DNA from: Ruminiclostridium sp.
Lineage (GTDB): Bacteria; Bacillota; Clostridia; Oscillospirales; Ruminococcaceae
NCBI GenBank assembly: GCA_017625405.1
Contig: JAGALB010000008.1
Location: forward strand, 1-63,920
Length of the DNA: 63,920 nucleotides
Direction: 5' to 3'
Part shown: positions 1 to 8,535 of the stretch, piece after piece
How the letters are laid out: each line of letters starts with the position of its first letter
How positions within the stretch are numbered: position 1 is the first letter of the stretch
Program-made: the position numbers and the translations under genes
Notes under the pieces: generated by a model
What the model saw: the letters and a program-made list of their open reading frames with translations, nothing else
Database searches by the model: none
Told to the model about the DNA's origin: nothing

Positions 1-61
1 TTAAGCCTGACAGGGTAAATTACCCTGTCAGGCTTAAATTAAAATTAAAAGTTTTCGGAAA
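1..61. repeat. 61-bp terminal repeat, left copy, with a 37-bp palindrome
   Basis: Identical base for base to 63860-63920 at the other end of the window. Positions 1-18 and 20-37 are perfect reverse complements around one central base, so the unit can form an 18-bp hairpin or cruciform. An AT-rich tail follows. Either the contig closes on itself or, more likely for a chromosomal region, both ends fall in copies of a dispersed repeat where assembly stopped. Confidence 0.9.
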
Positions 62-66
62 GGAGT

Positions 67-103
67 CTGAGGAAAAGCCCTTTTACAAAAGGGTTTTCCT
101 CAG
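67..103. repeat. Hairpin inside a dispersed intergenic element
   Basis: Positions 67-76 pair with 94-103 and 78-84 with 87-93, with one bulged G at 77. The surrounding 45-125 resembles, in inverted orientation, the element at 63768-63855: both contain a G-rich stretch, a hairpin and then CTTCTATA. No coding potential is seen. Confidence 0.6.
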
Positions 104-140
104 TAATGCCTGTAAAGCTTCTATACGGATATCCACCTTA

Positions 141-198
141 CAACTGCGGGGTTAATTATTTCCTGCAAAAGGCAGGAATTGCCAAAGGCGGCTCGCCC
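141..198 (+). repeat. GGCAGGAAYTGCC-family dispersed repeat, copy A
   Basis: Reads CAACTGCGGGGTTAA, a short AT spacer, then AAAAGGCAGGAATTGCC and AAAGGCGGCTCGCC. The 31 bases 167-197 recur exactly at 327-357. The same order of blocks is found at 12431-12500 and, inverted, at 37313-37380. A perfect 10-bp-arm hairpin (199-208 with 211-220) follows directly. Confidence 0.75.
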
Positions 199-326
199 CA
201 AGCTTTTTGTAAAAAGCTTGACCAAAAACTTTTATTTCTCGCTTTGCTCGGTCTGAAGAGAAAAAGAGCGTTTTTTGCTATTTGAGCCCCTGCCGTTTTA
301 CCTGCTTCGGCAACGCAGAATCTTGT

Positions 327-363
327 AAAAGGCAGGAATTGCCAAAGGCGGCTCGCCTTTTTT
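327..363 (+). repeat. GGCAGGAAYTGCC-family repeat, second copy, with terminator-like hairpin
   Basis: An exact 31-base copy of 167-197. Its last part forms AAAGGCG (344-350), loop GCT, CGCCTTT (354-360) and then a T run on the plus strand. It looks like an intrinsic terminator facing the 3' end of spoIIE. For spoIIE itself the hairpin is in place, but the U-run is on the wrong side. Confidence 0.6.
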
Positions 364-2626
364 ATTTTACAATCTTTACACCGATAACTGTAATATCATC
401 CTCCTTTCCTTTTTCAGCCGAAAGCCGCAGTGCTTCGCCTATGGTATCTATAATCGCATTCAGGTCTGCGTTTTTATCACGCATAACAATGTTTTCAAGC
501 CATGCCTTATCAATATCCGCACCGTCGCTTGTCATTATGATTACATCGCCTGCGGCGGCGGAAAAGTGTTTTTCTCCGTATTCTGCTTCAAATTCAACTC
601 CCAGCGGTATTCCATCCCCCGAAAGCTCGGCAAATCTATTTCCGCATCGCACGAATGTAGAAGCACTTCCTGCCTTGTAAAGGGAAATTTCGCCGTTTGT
701 GAGATTGATACGGCAGACATCCAGGGTAGCAAAGCTTTCATCTGCCGATTTTACCATAAGAGAGGTGTTCAGCATTTCAATCGAAGCGTTGAAATCAATG
801 CCCGCCTTCAGCATTCTTGCAAGCATACCGCAGGAAAAGGCGCTGTCTATTCTTGCACGACTGCCGCTGCCCATTCCGTCGGAAAGAATCATATACACAT
901 TTCCTTTTCCGTCGTTGAAGCATTCATGGCAGTCGCCGCTTTTTTTATTTTCGGGCTTGCAGCGGCTGAAAACCTTGATAAGAGCGTCATAAGCGGAGCG
1001 TTCAGATAAGGTGAGGTGAACCATTCCGCCGTTTTCCGTCAGCATTGGCAGGTCAAACTCCTTGTGCAGTGCAAAGGACAGCTTTTTCGATATTGTTTCC
1101 GCATTGAAAACAGAGCTTTTTTCGCCGTATGCGTCAATAACAAGCCGCCTGTCAATATTCATTGCGGTTACGGCAGGGGATATAAGCCCGTTTTCTCTGA
1201 GAACATTTTCAGCCGTCTGCGAAGCTTCATAGTCGAAGCTGTTATCACTGCAAAGCTCTTCTGCCGCTTTTTCAAGCATATTCTGCGTGGAGCTTAACTG
1301 TGCGGTGAGAATCCTGCGCATCTCGCCGATTTTCCTTGCACTGCTTCTTGCACAGCTGTAAGCGGCATAGCAGCGGTTAAGCTCAGAGGCAAGACTGCGC
1401 CTTTCGGGACAGATTTCCGCAAAATGTCCAGTCAGCATATTTTCGTCTGCAAGTATCCCTGCACGTATGCTTTTTACCGCCTTGTTCATGATATCGGCGC
1501 TGCGGTTGTAGCATTCGCCCCAGCAGTACATATTGTTTCTGCAGGTCCTGCATATATTTTCCGAGGCGGTTATATATATTTCCGACGGGTCATGTATGTT
1601 TTCACGGTCAAGAACCTCAGCGGTCTTTTTTATTGCGCTGTTCATCTCTCCGATTGCACTGCCCATTCCCGAAAGTCTGCATCCGAATGAATAGAAAGGC
1701 TTTCTTGAAGCGGCAACGGCGGCGCTGCAGCGATGAGGAAAAACAGGAATGTATTTTTCAGGAATGACAGCAGAAACAAATGCTCCGAAAAGGCAGGAAG
1801 ATACGCAGATTATGCTTTCTTCGGTAGGCTCTGTTACAAGCACTCCTGCACCGAGAACAAAAACAAGGGCACAGGCTCTTGTAATTCTGCCGTATCTGCT
1901 GAAAAGCGAAACTGCAAGGGAGGACAAGGCGAGAATAATTGCGGCAGGCGCAAAGTTTTTGTCGGCTGCTGTGATTCCCACAGCGGAGAGTATTCCTACC
2001 ATAGCGGAAGGATTGCCTGCAATATATGGCGACAGACATATGGCAGCAGCGGATACGAATATACCGCCGTTGAACATTTCGAGACGCAGTCCCGTAAGTG
2101 CGGTTATAAGAATGGCATAAATAACCCCTGCCGACAGAGTGAGCCATATATTTTCTTCAGAACGGGGCTTGTCCTTTTCTTTAAAAAAGGTGTTCAGGGA
2201 TAATACGGAAATTACGGTCAGAATCCCGAAGGCGAAGCCTGTGAATATATCCATCGGCGACTCTGCCGCAGGGAGATTTGCGGTGAAGACGCAGATCCCT
2301 GAAGCTGCTGCGGTGATGATTCCCATGATTCTGCCCTGTTTTTCGCCCGTAATAAGCCTTATGGCAAGTATGGCAGTCATTGCGGCGATATGCGGCACAG
2401 CCAGGGCGAAATTCCCTGTTACGGCAAAGCCTGTCACTGCACCAGAAAAGGCACATATGCAGTTCATTCCCGTAAGCGAGCCGATTATTGCTGCAGGGAA
2501 AGGGGAAAGCTTTTCAAAAACAGGGGATACAGCAAGAAAGAAGGTGACAATCGCTGTAAAAAGTCCTTCCTTAAAACTGAAATCCCTTTCTTTGTCCGAA
2601 AAAACAGCATCAATGCTTTTTTCCAT
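362..2626 (-). CDS. spoIIE: Stage II sporulation protein E, membrane-bound PP2C serine phosphatase
   Basis: SpoIIE dephosphorylates SpoIIAA and so releases sigma-F in the forespore; it also works at the polar septum. The protein (about 754 residues) has the family layout. The first 300 or so residues form a series of hydrophobic helices, a middle region of about 250 residues contains a Cys-rich patch (CRTCRNNMYCWGEC), and a C-terminal PP2C domain follows. The PP2C motifs DGMGSGSRAR (about residue 580) and MTSDGAD (about 690) carry the metal-binding aspartates. An ATG three codons upstream abuts the AAAGGA site, so the ATG at 2626, nine bases away, is preferred. It follows ksgA on the same strand but has its own promoter. 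Identification is firm; the exact start is less so. Confidence 0.95.
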   Translation of the reverse strand: MEKSIDAVFSDKERDFSFKEGLFTAIVTFFLAVSPVFEKLSPFPAAIIGSLTGMNCICAFSGAVTGFAVTGNFALAVPHIAAMTAILAIRLITGEKQGRIMGIITAAASGICVFTANLPAAESPMDIFTGFAFGILTVISVLSLNTFFKEKDKPRSEENIWLTLSAGVIYAILITALTGLRLEMFNGGIFVSAAAICLSPYIAGNPSAMVGILSAVGITAADKNFAPAAIILALSSLAVSLFSRYGRITRACALVFVLGAGVLVTEPTEESIICVSSCLFGAFVSAVIPEKYIPVFPHRCSAAVAASRKPFYSFGCRLSGMGSAIGEMNSAIKKTAEVLDRENIHDPSEIYITASENICRTCRNNMYCWGECYNRSADIMNKAVKSIRAGILADENMLTGHFAEICPERRSLASELNRCYAAYSCARSSARKIGEMRRILTAQLSSTQNMLEKAAEELCSDNSFDYEASQTAENVLRENGLISPAVTAMNIDRRLVIDAYGEKSSVFNAETISKKLSFALHKEFDLPMLTENGGMVHLTLSERSAYDALIKVFSRCKPENKKSGDCHECFNDGKGNVYMILSDGMGSGSRARIDSAFSCGMLARMLKAGIDFNASIEMLNTSLMVKSADESFATLDVCRINLTNGEISLYKAGSASTFVRCGNRFAELSGDGIPLGVEFEAEYGEKHFSAAAGDVIIMTSDGADIDKAWLENIVMRDKNADLNAIIDTIGEALRLSAEKGKEDDITVIGVKIVK

Positions 2627-2660
2627 AAAATTCATTCCTTTCAGATATTGCGTTAAGACA

Positions 2661-2693
2661 ATTCTAACATCTGAAAGGAAAAATTTTTGTCAA
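2661..2693 (-). promoter_or_regulatory. spoIIE promoter, sigma-A type with 21-bp spacer and Spo0A-box match
   Basis: Reading the minus strand, TTGACA (2693-2688) and TAGAAT (2666-2661) are separated by 21 bases instead of 17. The Bacillus subtilis spoIIE and spoIIG promoters are known for 21-22 bp spacers and depend on Spo0A~P. A TTTGTCAAA overlaps the -35 on the plus strand (2686-2694), one mismatch from the 0A-box TTTGTCGAA. Spo0A control is inferred from these features. Confidence 0.65.
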
Positions 2694-2709
2694 AGAAAGG
2701 GATTATGAT

Positions 2710-3567
2710 TTATTTTTCTGAAATTTTATCGCTCAGTGCGGCAAAATCTTCCATTTTAAGCTCTTCTGGACGGGCAGTCGCCTTGATACCACAGCTTATG
2801 AGCATTTCCGCAAGCTCGGTCTTAGGGATTCTGAATTCAGCCGAAACAGGATTTATAAGCTGCTTTCTTCTCTGGGAGAATGCTGCATGGACAAGTCTGA
2901 AGAAAAGCTTTTCGTCCTTTGGAGTGTATTTCGGCTGACGGCTTATATCAAGCCTGATTACTGCGCTGTCAACATTGGGGGCGGGCATAAAGCTGCCACG
3001 GTTTACACGGAACAGCATTTTCGGTGTGCTGTAAAAATTGACGCCGACGGTAATCGCTCCGCAGTCACGCTCCCCGACCTTTGCACAAAGTCTGTCCGCC
3101 GCTTCCTTCTGCACCATTACGGTGATACAGCTTATGGGGAGCTTTTCCTCCAGCAGCTTCATAATTACGGGAGAGGTTATGTAGTAAGGCAGATTTGCAC
3201 ATACAACAATTTCTTCAAAGCCGCTGAGCTTCTCTTTTATAAGTGCGTGCAGGTCTGTTTCCATTACATCGCCGAAGACGATTTCCACATTGTCGAATTC
3301 CGAAAGGGTTTCTTCAAGTATGGGCTTAAGACCTGTGTCGATTTCTACCGCCACAACCTTGTCGCAACGCTTTGCAAGCTCTTTTGTAAGTACGCCCACG
3401 CCTGTTCCGATTTCGATAGCAGCAACGCCTGCCTTACAACCGCCCATTTCCGCAATTTTTGGGCAGACGGAAGGGTTTATAAGGAAGTTCTGTCCCAAGG
3501 ATTTGGTAAAGGCAAAGCCATGCTTTGTAAAAAGCTCTTTAATTGTACCTATATTGGTAAGTTCCAT
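2710..3567 (-). CDS. ksgA: 16S rRNA adenine-N6,N6 dimethyltransferase (KsgA/RsmA)
   Basis: Methylates two adjacent adenines in the 3' hairpin of 16S rRNA during small-subunit assembly, using S-adenosylmethionine. The 285-residue length is normal. Visible motifs are LGQNFL (24-29), the SAM-binding EIGTGVG (52-58) and the catalytic-loop NLPYYI (about 125). The ATG at 3567 has AAGGA nine bases upstream. It lies downstream of a U32 protein gene with a repeat-bearing gap of 106 bases, and upstream of spoIIE. Loss of this enzyme gives kasugamycin resistance in other bacteria. Confidence 0.95.
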   Translation of the reverse strand: MELTNIGTIKELFTKHGFAFTKSLGQNFLINPSVCPKIAEMGGCKAGVAAIEIGTGVGVLTKELAKRCDKVVAVEIDTGLKPILEETLSEFDNVEIVFGDVMETDLHALIKEKLSGFEEIVVCANLPYYITSPVIMKLLEEKLPISCITVMVQKEAADRLCAKVGERDCGAITVGVNFYSTPKMLFRVNRGSFMPAPNVDSAVIRLDISRQPKYTPKDEKLFFRLVHAAFSQRRKQLINPVSAEFRIPKTELAEMLISCGIKATARPEELKMEDFAALSDKISEK

Positions 3568-3645
3568 ATTTTCAGTCCTTAATAAGTGTCATAAAGCAGT
3601 TTGTATTCTCCTGCAGCTTTGCCTGTTCCGATGCGGACAGTTTTT

Positions 3646-3676
3646 TAAGCAGGAATCGCCATAGGCGGCACGCCTA
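3646..3676 (+). repeat. GGCAGGAAYTGCC-family repeat, diverged short copy
   Basis: AAGCAGGAATCGCC followed by ATAGGCGGCACGCCT matches the 3' half of the copies at 167 and 12470 with a few changes. It fills most of the gap between the U32 gene and ksgA. No T run follows on either strand. Confidence 0.6.
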
Positions 3677-4873
3677 GGACGGTTTGCGGAGAATAGAATT
3701 CTTCGGAAATTCAGTGGGGTAAGGGAAGGTAAGCTTTTCGGTTGCATGATTTGCAATTCTTACGCTTTCGCCCTTGTCGTTTATCATTTCCGAGGGAGTG
3801 AATTTTACAGGTTCACGTCCCGGTATAAGGATTTCCAGCTCGTCGTCAAGTGTGAAATAGTTTCGCTGGGTAAGCTTTATGCAGCCGTTTTCATAGCCGT
3901 CAACCACGCCTGCAAAATCATAGGCACGGTAATAACCGCTGTCCTCGTAGTACTGTTCGGCGTCATCGTGGTTGTAGAAAAAGCCTGTGCAGTAGTGTCG
4001 GTGGCTGACCTTGTAAACTTCATCAAGAACCCACTGAGGCGGCTGTTCGTTTCTGTATGCGCAGTCCAGCGCCGCACGGTAAGCGTTGGTAACGGTAGCC
4101 ACATAGTAGGAGGATTTTGCTCTGCCTTCGATTTTCAGGCTGGTAACGCCTGCGTCAAGCAGCTCTCTTACATGCTCAATCATACATAAATCCTTGGCAT
4201 TAAGAATATAAGTGCCACGGTTGTCTTCAAAAATTTCAAAATCCTGACCGATGCGCTTTTCTTCGGTAATGAAGTATTTCCAGCGGCAGGGCTGGGCACA
4301 GGCACCTCTGTTTGCGTCACGGTCAACGAGATATTTGGATAAAAGGCATCTGCCCGAAAAGGAAACACACATTGCACCGTGAACAAAAGCTTCAATTTCC
4401 ATATCTTCGGGGATATTGTCACGGATTCTGCGGATTTCCGCAAGGCTGACCTCACGTGCAAGAACGATTCGTCTTGCACCCAGGCGGTAAAGCTCATTTG
4501 CGGTTTCATAGTTCATGATACCCACCTGAGTAGACATATGGATGTCAAGACCGGGCGCATATTTCTTTACCATAGCCATAACGCCTATATCCGCAACAAT
4601 AGCCGCATCAATGCCTGCATCGGCAGCTTCCTTTATAAACTGCGGAAAGGCTTCCGCCTCGTCATTTGTGGGAACAATATTACAGGTCAGATATACCTTT
4701 ACATTACGGCTGTGTGCGTGCTGCACTGCGCTTCTGAGAGCGTCCGTGTCAAAGTTTTTCGGACCTGCACGCATACCGAAATTCTGTCCGCCGATATATA
4801 CTGCGTCGCAGCCGTAGTCAACCGCTGCTTCAAAGCATTCATAATCCCCTGCGGGGGAGAGCAGTTCTGCCAA
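3674..4873 (-). CDS. trhP: U32 family peptidase-like protein, probable tRNA hydroxylation protein TrhP
   Basis: U32 proteins of this branch (E. coli YegQ/TrhP, B. subtilis YrrN/YrrO) carry an Fe-S cluster and are needed for 5-hydroxyuridine at tRNA wobble position 34; protease activity is doubtful. The conserved block EAFVHGAMC, SGRCLLS, ANRGACAQPCRW at about residues 165-200 shows the cluster cysteines. Length is about 399 residues. The N-terminus is best read as MAELLSPAGDYE from TTG 4873, eight bases after AAGGAG; a GTG three codons upstream overlaps that site. It sits 15 bases after mltG. In B. subtilis yrrL (mltG) and yrrMNO are also neighbours, which supports the TrhP reading. The yrrM methyltransferase is absent here. 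Confidence 0.85.
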   Translation of the reverse strand: MAELLSPAGDYECFEAAVDYGCDAVYIGGQNFGMRAGPKNFDTDALRSAVQHAHSRNVKVYLTCNIVPTNDEAEAFPQFIKEAADAGIDAAIVADIGVMAMVKKYAPGLDIHMSTQVGIMNYETANELYRLGARRIVLAREVSLAEIRRIRDNIPEDMEIEAFVHGAMCVSFSGRCLLSKYLVDRDANRGACAQPCRWKYFITEEKRIGQDFEIFEDNRGTYILNAKDLCMIEHVRELLDAGVTSLKIEGRAKSSYYVATVTNAYRAALDCAYRNEQPPQWVLDEVYKVSHRHYCTGFFYNHDDAEQYYEDSGYYRAYDFAGVVDGYENGCIKLTQRNYFTLDDELEILIPGREPVKFTPSEMINDKGESVRIANHATEKLTFPYPTEFPKNSILRKPS

Positions 4874-4888
4874 AAGTGTCACTCCTTG

Positions 4889-6544
4889 TTATTCTGTGGG
4901 TCTCAGTTCCGCTAAAATCAGGTTTTCTTCGTGCTGTTCCTTGGTTTCGGCATAGAATACCTCGCCTGTTTCCTCGTTTGCACAGAAGAAGAAATAGTTT
5001 GTATCAGCCGCATTGAGAACGGCGTTTATTGCGTCAAGACCGGGGTTGCACACAGGGCCTGCAGGAATACCGTTGCAGGTGTAGGTGTTGTATGCGTCGG
5101 CATAGCGCTTGTATCTGAGACTGTCATCTTTGAGATAGGGTTTTATTTCATTTTCAACATAAAGAATTGTAACGTCGGATTCAAGCTTTGGGAAGCTTTC
5201 GGAATTTCTGATACGGTTTAAGAATACGCTTGCAACGTAGTACATATCTTCTACGTTTGCAGCTTCCTTCTGCACCATAGAAGCAAGGGTTATAACCTCG
5301 TCAAGGGTCATATTCATTTCGCCCATCTGCTTGTACATGGTACGTGTGATTTTGCTGTCGAAGTTGTCGAAAATCTTTCCTGCAACTTCTTTTGCGTTCT
5401 TTTCGGAATTCTTGTACATTGCACGTGCTTCTTCGCTTGTGCCGTTATGAAGGCTCTTGTCTGCCATAGCCTGAACCATGTAGAATTCATAGGTATCAGG
5501 GAAGAGATAGCCCTCCAGCTGGTTGTATTTAAGAGAGCTTTCGGAAAGACGCTTTTCAAACTCAAAATCGTTCTGAAGGCTGCTGTAATACTTTTCAAAA
5601 TCCTCTGCAAAGCATACGCAGTTTTCTTCGAGTATTTCACCGATTTCACGGGCGGTCATACCTTCCACAATACGTATTTCCACGGTTTTGGAAACATAGG
5701 CCTCCGTCTGGAGAGTGCTGTAAAGCGTCATGTAAGACATAGTTGAGCTGAGAGTGTAGGTGCCGGGGATGAATTCGTCATCCTTGCCCGTAACATCACC
5801 GAACCATTTGAAGAATTTGGGCGAGCTTATGATGTTGTTTTCGTTGAGTATCGCCGCAACGGTTTCCGTGTCGGCATCCTCGGGGATTTCAACGTCCATT
5901 CTGAAATCGTTGGTAACGATACCTGTAAGGTCAAGTGCGAAGGTAATCAGATACTGGGAGATGAAGACAGAAACACCGATGATTGCGGCACAGAGAAGTG
6001 CACCGATAAGAATAAAGGCAAAGGTGCGTGTGTGCTGACGCTGCTTTTCATAGCGGAGCTTCATACGTCCGATTTCACGGCGTTCTTCCTTTTCCTCCTC
6101 GGTCATTTCTTCTTCAGGCTCTTCTTCTGTATATTCCTCAGAAGGCTTCGGAGAAGGACGCACAGCGTTCATCATCTGGGTAGCCGCCTGTTCATAATGT
6201 CCGTCGTCTTCTGTGCTGTCATATTCGGGGATGACAGGGCCTGCCGAGGGTTCATATACAGGAACATCCTCTTCTTCATCCTCATCATCGTATACAACAG
6301 GCTCATCAGGCTCGGGCACAGGTTCGGCGACATGGCTTCTGCGCTTGCTGTCGATTGAGAAAAGTATATCGTTAAGACTTTTTTCCTTATCGTCGGTTGT
6401 TACGGTTTCGCTTACCAAGCTTCTTCTGGGAGCAGGCTTTGCAGCTTCCTGCTGCTTCGGAGCGGGAGCAGGCTTTGTCGATTCACTGCCGCTATGTAAA
6501 AAGGCGGCGAGGCTTTCTACTTCATTATTTCTCTTTTCTTCCAA
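4889..6544 (-). CDS. mltG: Endolytic murein transglycosylase MltG (YceG family)
   Basis: Membrane-anchored lytic transglycosylase that cuts nascent peptidoglycan strands and sets glycan chain length. The 551-residue protein has a long charged, Pro/Glu-rich cytoplasmic region (1-170), one transmembrane helix (about 175-200, FAFILIGALLCAAIIGVSVF) and an extracellular YceG domain. The catalytic glutamate lies in LASMVQKEAANVEDM near residue 425, and LEGYLFPDTYEF is also conserved. The TTG start follows GAGGTG by five bases. The cytoplasmic extension is longer than in E. coli (340 residues in total) but long forms are common in Gram-positives. It lies between fau/5-FCL and the U32 gene, all minus strand. 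Confidence 0.92.
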   Translation of the reverse strand: MEEKRNNEVESLAAFLHSGSESTKPAPAPKQQEAAKPAPRRSLVSETVTTDDKEKSLNDILFSIDSKRRSHVAEPVPEPDEPVVYDDEDEEEDVPVYEPSAGPVIPEYDSTEDDGHYEQAATQMMNAVRPSPKPSEEYTEEEPEEEMTEEEKEERREIGRMKLRYEKQRQHTRTFAFILIGALLCAAIIGVSVFISQYLITFALDLTGIVTNDFRMDVEIPEDADTETVAAILNENNIISSPKFFKWFGDVTGKDDEFIPGTYTLSSTMSYMTLYSTLQTEAYVSKTVEIRIVEGMTAREIGEILEENCVCFAEDFEKYYSSLQNDFEFEKRLSESSLKYNQLEGYLFPDTYEFYMVQAMADKSLHNGTSEEARAMYKNSEKNAKEVAGKIFDNFDSKITRTMYKQMGEMNMTLDEVITLASMVQKEAANVEDMYYVASVFLNRIRNSESFPKLESDVTILYVENEIKPYLKDDSLRYKRYADAYNTYTCNGIPAGPVCNPGLDAINAVLNAADTNYFFFCANEETGEVFYAETKEQHEENLILAELRPTE

Positions 6545-6558
6545 GCTAACACCTCATT

Positions 6559-7113
6559 TCAGTTTATATATCTGATTTTTTCTTCTGTTACTACAATATC
6601 CACAGGCAGGTCGTATTCCTCGGTGGTGACTTCACCGATGAAGTCTTCATAGCATATACCGACGGAAACGCCGTTGTAATCTTTAAGGAAGCGGTCATAA
6701 TAACCACCGCCATAGCCCATTCTGAAGCCCTTTTCATCAAAGGACAGGGCAGGGGTGACACAGACACTCAGCGAAAAATCGGTAACCTCCCTGTCTCCGC
6801 AGGGCTCAGGTATGCCGAAAGCACCTGTCTGCAAATCGGCAAGGCTGTCTATTTCAATGAAACGCATGGTTTTACCCTCGCATTTCGGAACGGCAACGAT
6901 TTTTCCGCAGTGAAGCATGGCTTCGATAAAAAGTATGGTGTCCACCTCTATTTCGGTGGAAACATAGGTGAGGATGGTTTCTGCCTCGGCAATTTCGGGG
7001 AGATCTATAAGGCTGTTATAAATCGGAATATCCCTTTTAAGCCTGTAATCGGCATCAAGTCCTCTGCGTCTGCCGAGAAGCTCAGCTCTCAGCTCTTTCT
7101 TGCTCAGCAGCAC
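6559..7113 (-). CDS. 5-formyltetrahydrofolate cyclo-ligase
   Basis: Converts 5-formyl-THF to 5,10-methenyl-THF with ATP, recycling folate. The 184-residue length and the motif GYGGGYYDRFL near residue 131 are typical; the N-terminal KKELRAELLGRR and the ESEIEVDT-like strand STEIEVDT also fit. The likely GTG start at 7113 overlaps the end of the DJ-1 gene by ten bases and lacks a strong ribosome site, which suggests translational coupling. Confidence 0.9.
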   Translation of the reverse strand: MLLSKKELRAELLGRRRGLDADYRLKRDIPIYNSLIDLPEIAEAETILTYVSTEIEVDTILFIEAMLHCGKIVAVPKCEGKTMRFIEIDSLADLQTGAFGIPEPCGDREVTDFSLSVCVTPALSFDEKGFRMGYGGGYYDRFLKDYNGVSVGICYEDFIGEVTTEEYDLPVDIVVTEEKIRYIN

Positions 7114-7646
7114 TGGAGTGAAGCCTTTACCTTGGCTGCCTTTGCTTCTCCTGCAAGAAGCTTTGAAAGCTCAAGACCGAATTCCAGCGCAACTCCGGGA
7201 CCCTTTCCGGTAATTACCTTTCCGTCACGTACAACGCCCTGTTCGGGAATTTCAGCACCTTCAAGGAAATTTTCAAAACCGGGGAAGCATACTGCCTTTT
7301 TACCGTTCAGGATTCCTTTTTTGCCGAGTATTGAAGGCGCAGCGCAGATAGCGGCAATATACTTGTCATTCTGTACGCAGTAGTCAATAGTGTCCTGTAC
7401 GGTGCGGCTCTTTTCAAGGTTGAGAGTGCCGGGCATACCGCCGGGAAGCACAATCATATCAATATCATCGGAGAGCATAAAATCAACCTCTGTAATATCG
7501 GGGATTACAGCGATACCGTGAGAGCTTACAACAACTTCTTCGCCGATACCCACGGTTTTTACATCAAGCTCGCTTCTTCTGAGAATATCAACAGGGGTAA
7601 TAGCTTCTGTTTCTTCAAAGCCGTTTGCTAAAAATACATAAATCAT
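7104..7646 (-). CDS. DJ-1/PfpI family protein (ThiJ-like)
   Basis: A 180-residue protein of the DJ-1 superfamily. It has FLANGFEETEA near the N-terminus, a DMIVLPGGMPG strand and a probable nucleophile Cys101 in the elbow AAICAAPSIL. Family members include oxidative-stress chaperones and glyoxalase/deglycase-like enzymes, so the substrate cannot be stated. The ATG at 7646 lies eight bases after AAAGGA; the reading frame is open further upstream, but that stretch lies inside the preceding gene. It is 13 bases from the upstream DUF2156 gene and overlaps the cyclo-ligase. Confidence 0.88.
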   Translation of the reverse strand: MIYVFLANGFEETEAITPVDILRRSELDVKTVGIGEEVVVSSHGIAVIPDITEVDFMLSDDIDMIVLPGGMPGTLNLEKSRTVQDTIDYCVQNDKYIAAICAAPSILGKKGILNGKKAVCFPGFENFLEGAEIPEQGVVRDGKVITGKGPGVALEFGLELSKLLAGEAKAAKVKASLQCC

Positions 7647-7659
7647 GTCAAATTTCCTT

Positions 7660-8532
7660 TCAGTTAATGCGTATGCGGAATTTTTCCTCCATAAAGCAGG
7701 GATAATAGGATTGCTTTGCCTTGCGGAGATTTTCTTCTCCCATATCCTCTTCACGATTCACGTATTTTGCATTGTGAACGCAGTTCAGGAGAAATTGTCT
7801 GTTTATCATAGGGTATGCACCCTGAAAATCCGTAAATGCCTTTTCAACGTGTACCACAAAGGTATCGCTGTTCGTCTGCTCGCCGAAGGAGAAGGCCTGT
7901 ATCTGTCCGTTTACACGGATAAGTCCACCCTTGTAGCCGAGAGCTTCAAAATTCTGAAGTCCCACACGCACAGCGCAGATTTCTTCTGCCTTGTCGGTAT
8001 TGCCCATGCAGTTGTTGCGTCTGCACCACTCGTCATTCATTCCCATACATTCGGCAATATTTGAGCTGTCAATTTCTTCAAAGCTCCAGTTGTTGTCGGA
8101 AAAACGGGCTATGTGGTTACGCTTTGCGTGATATTTCTTGCCTTTAAGCTCGGTTAAATCCTCGTAGCTGTAAATATAGTCGTAATAATCGGGATTGGTG
8201 GAAACCTCGGCTCTGCTTCCGTACATTTCTTTAAGCTCCAGCATGGAAAGCTTGTTCATAGTGGTGAAAACAAAGGGGATACCTTCATTTTTACAGTAAT
8301 TTCCCATTTCGGAAATTACTTCCGCAATATCGCCCTTTCCCGCAGGAAAAAAGAAGCCATTACTGTTTTTCAGCAGATAAAAGTCCTTGTATCTGCATAT
8401 TTTTATATCATAGATGTTCTGCCAGCAGAAATTATTTCCGAAGGTGTATTCACAGCCCCGGAAATCAGACAGGGCGAGCAGCTCGTCCGCCCATTTCTTG
8501 TCAGACAGCAGAACGGGTCTGAATTCAAGCAT
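7660..8532 (-). CDS. DUF2156 domain protein, GNAT-fold (phosphatidylglycerol lysyltransferase C-terminal-like)
   Basis: The 290-residue soluble protein starts LEFRPVLLSDKKWADELL and contains CEYTFGNNFCWQNIY and KRNHIARF, which fit the DUF2156 family. That family shares the double GNAT fold of the MprF aminoacyl-transferase domain. There is no membrane domain here, so it is not MprF itself and no substrate is assigned. ATG 8532 follows AAAGGA. It lies between tmk and the DJ-1 gene, three bases from the tmk stop. Confidence 0.8.
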   Translation of the reverse strand: MLEFRPVLLSDKKWADELLALSDFRGCEYTFGNNFCWQNIYDIKICRYKDFYLLKNSNGFFFPAGKGDIAEVISEMGNYCKNEGIPFVFTTMNKLSMLELKEMYGSRAEVSTNPDYYDYIYSYEDLTELKGKKYHAKRNHIARFSDNNWSFEEIDSSNIAECMGMNDEWCRRNNCMGNTDKAEEICAVRVGLQNFEALGYKGGLIRVNGQIQAFSFGEQTNSDTFVVHVEKAFTDFQGAYPMINRQFLLNCVHNAKYVNREEDMGEENLRKAKQSYYPCFMEEKFRIRIN

Positions 8533-8535
8533 TTT

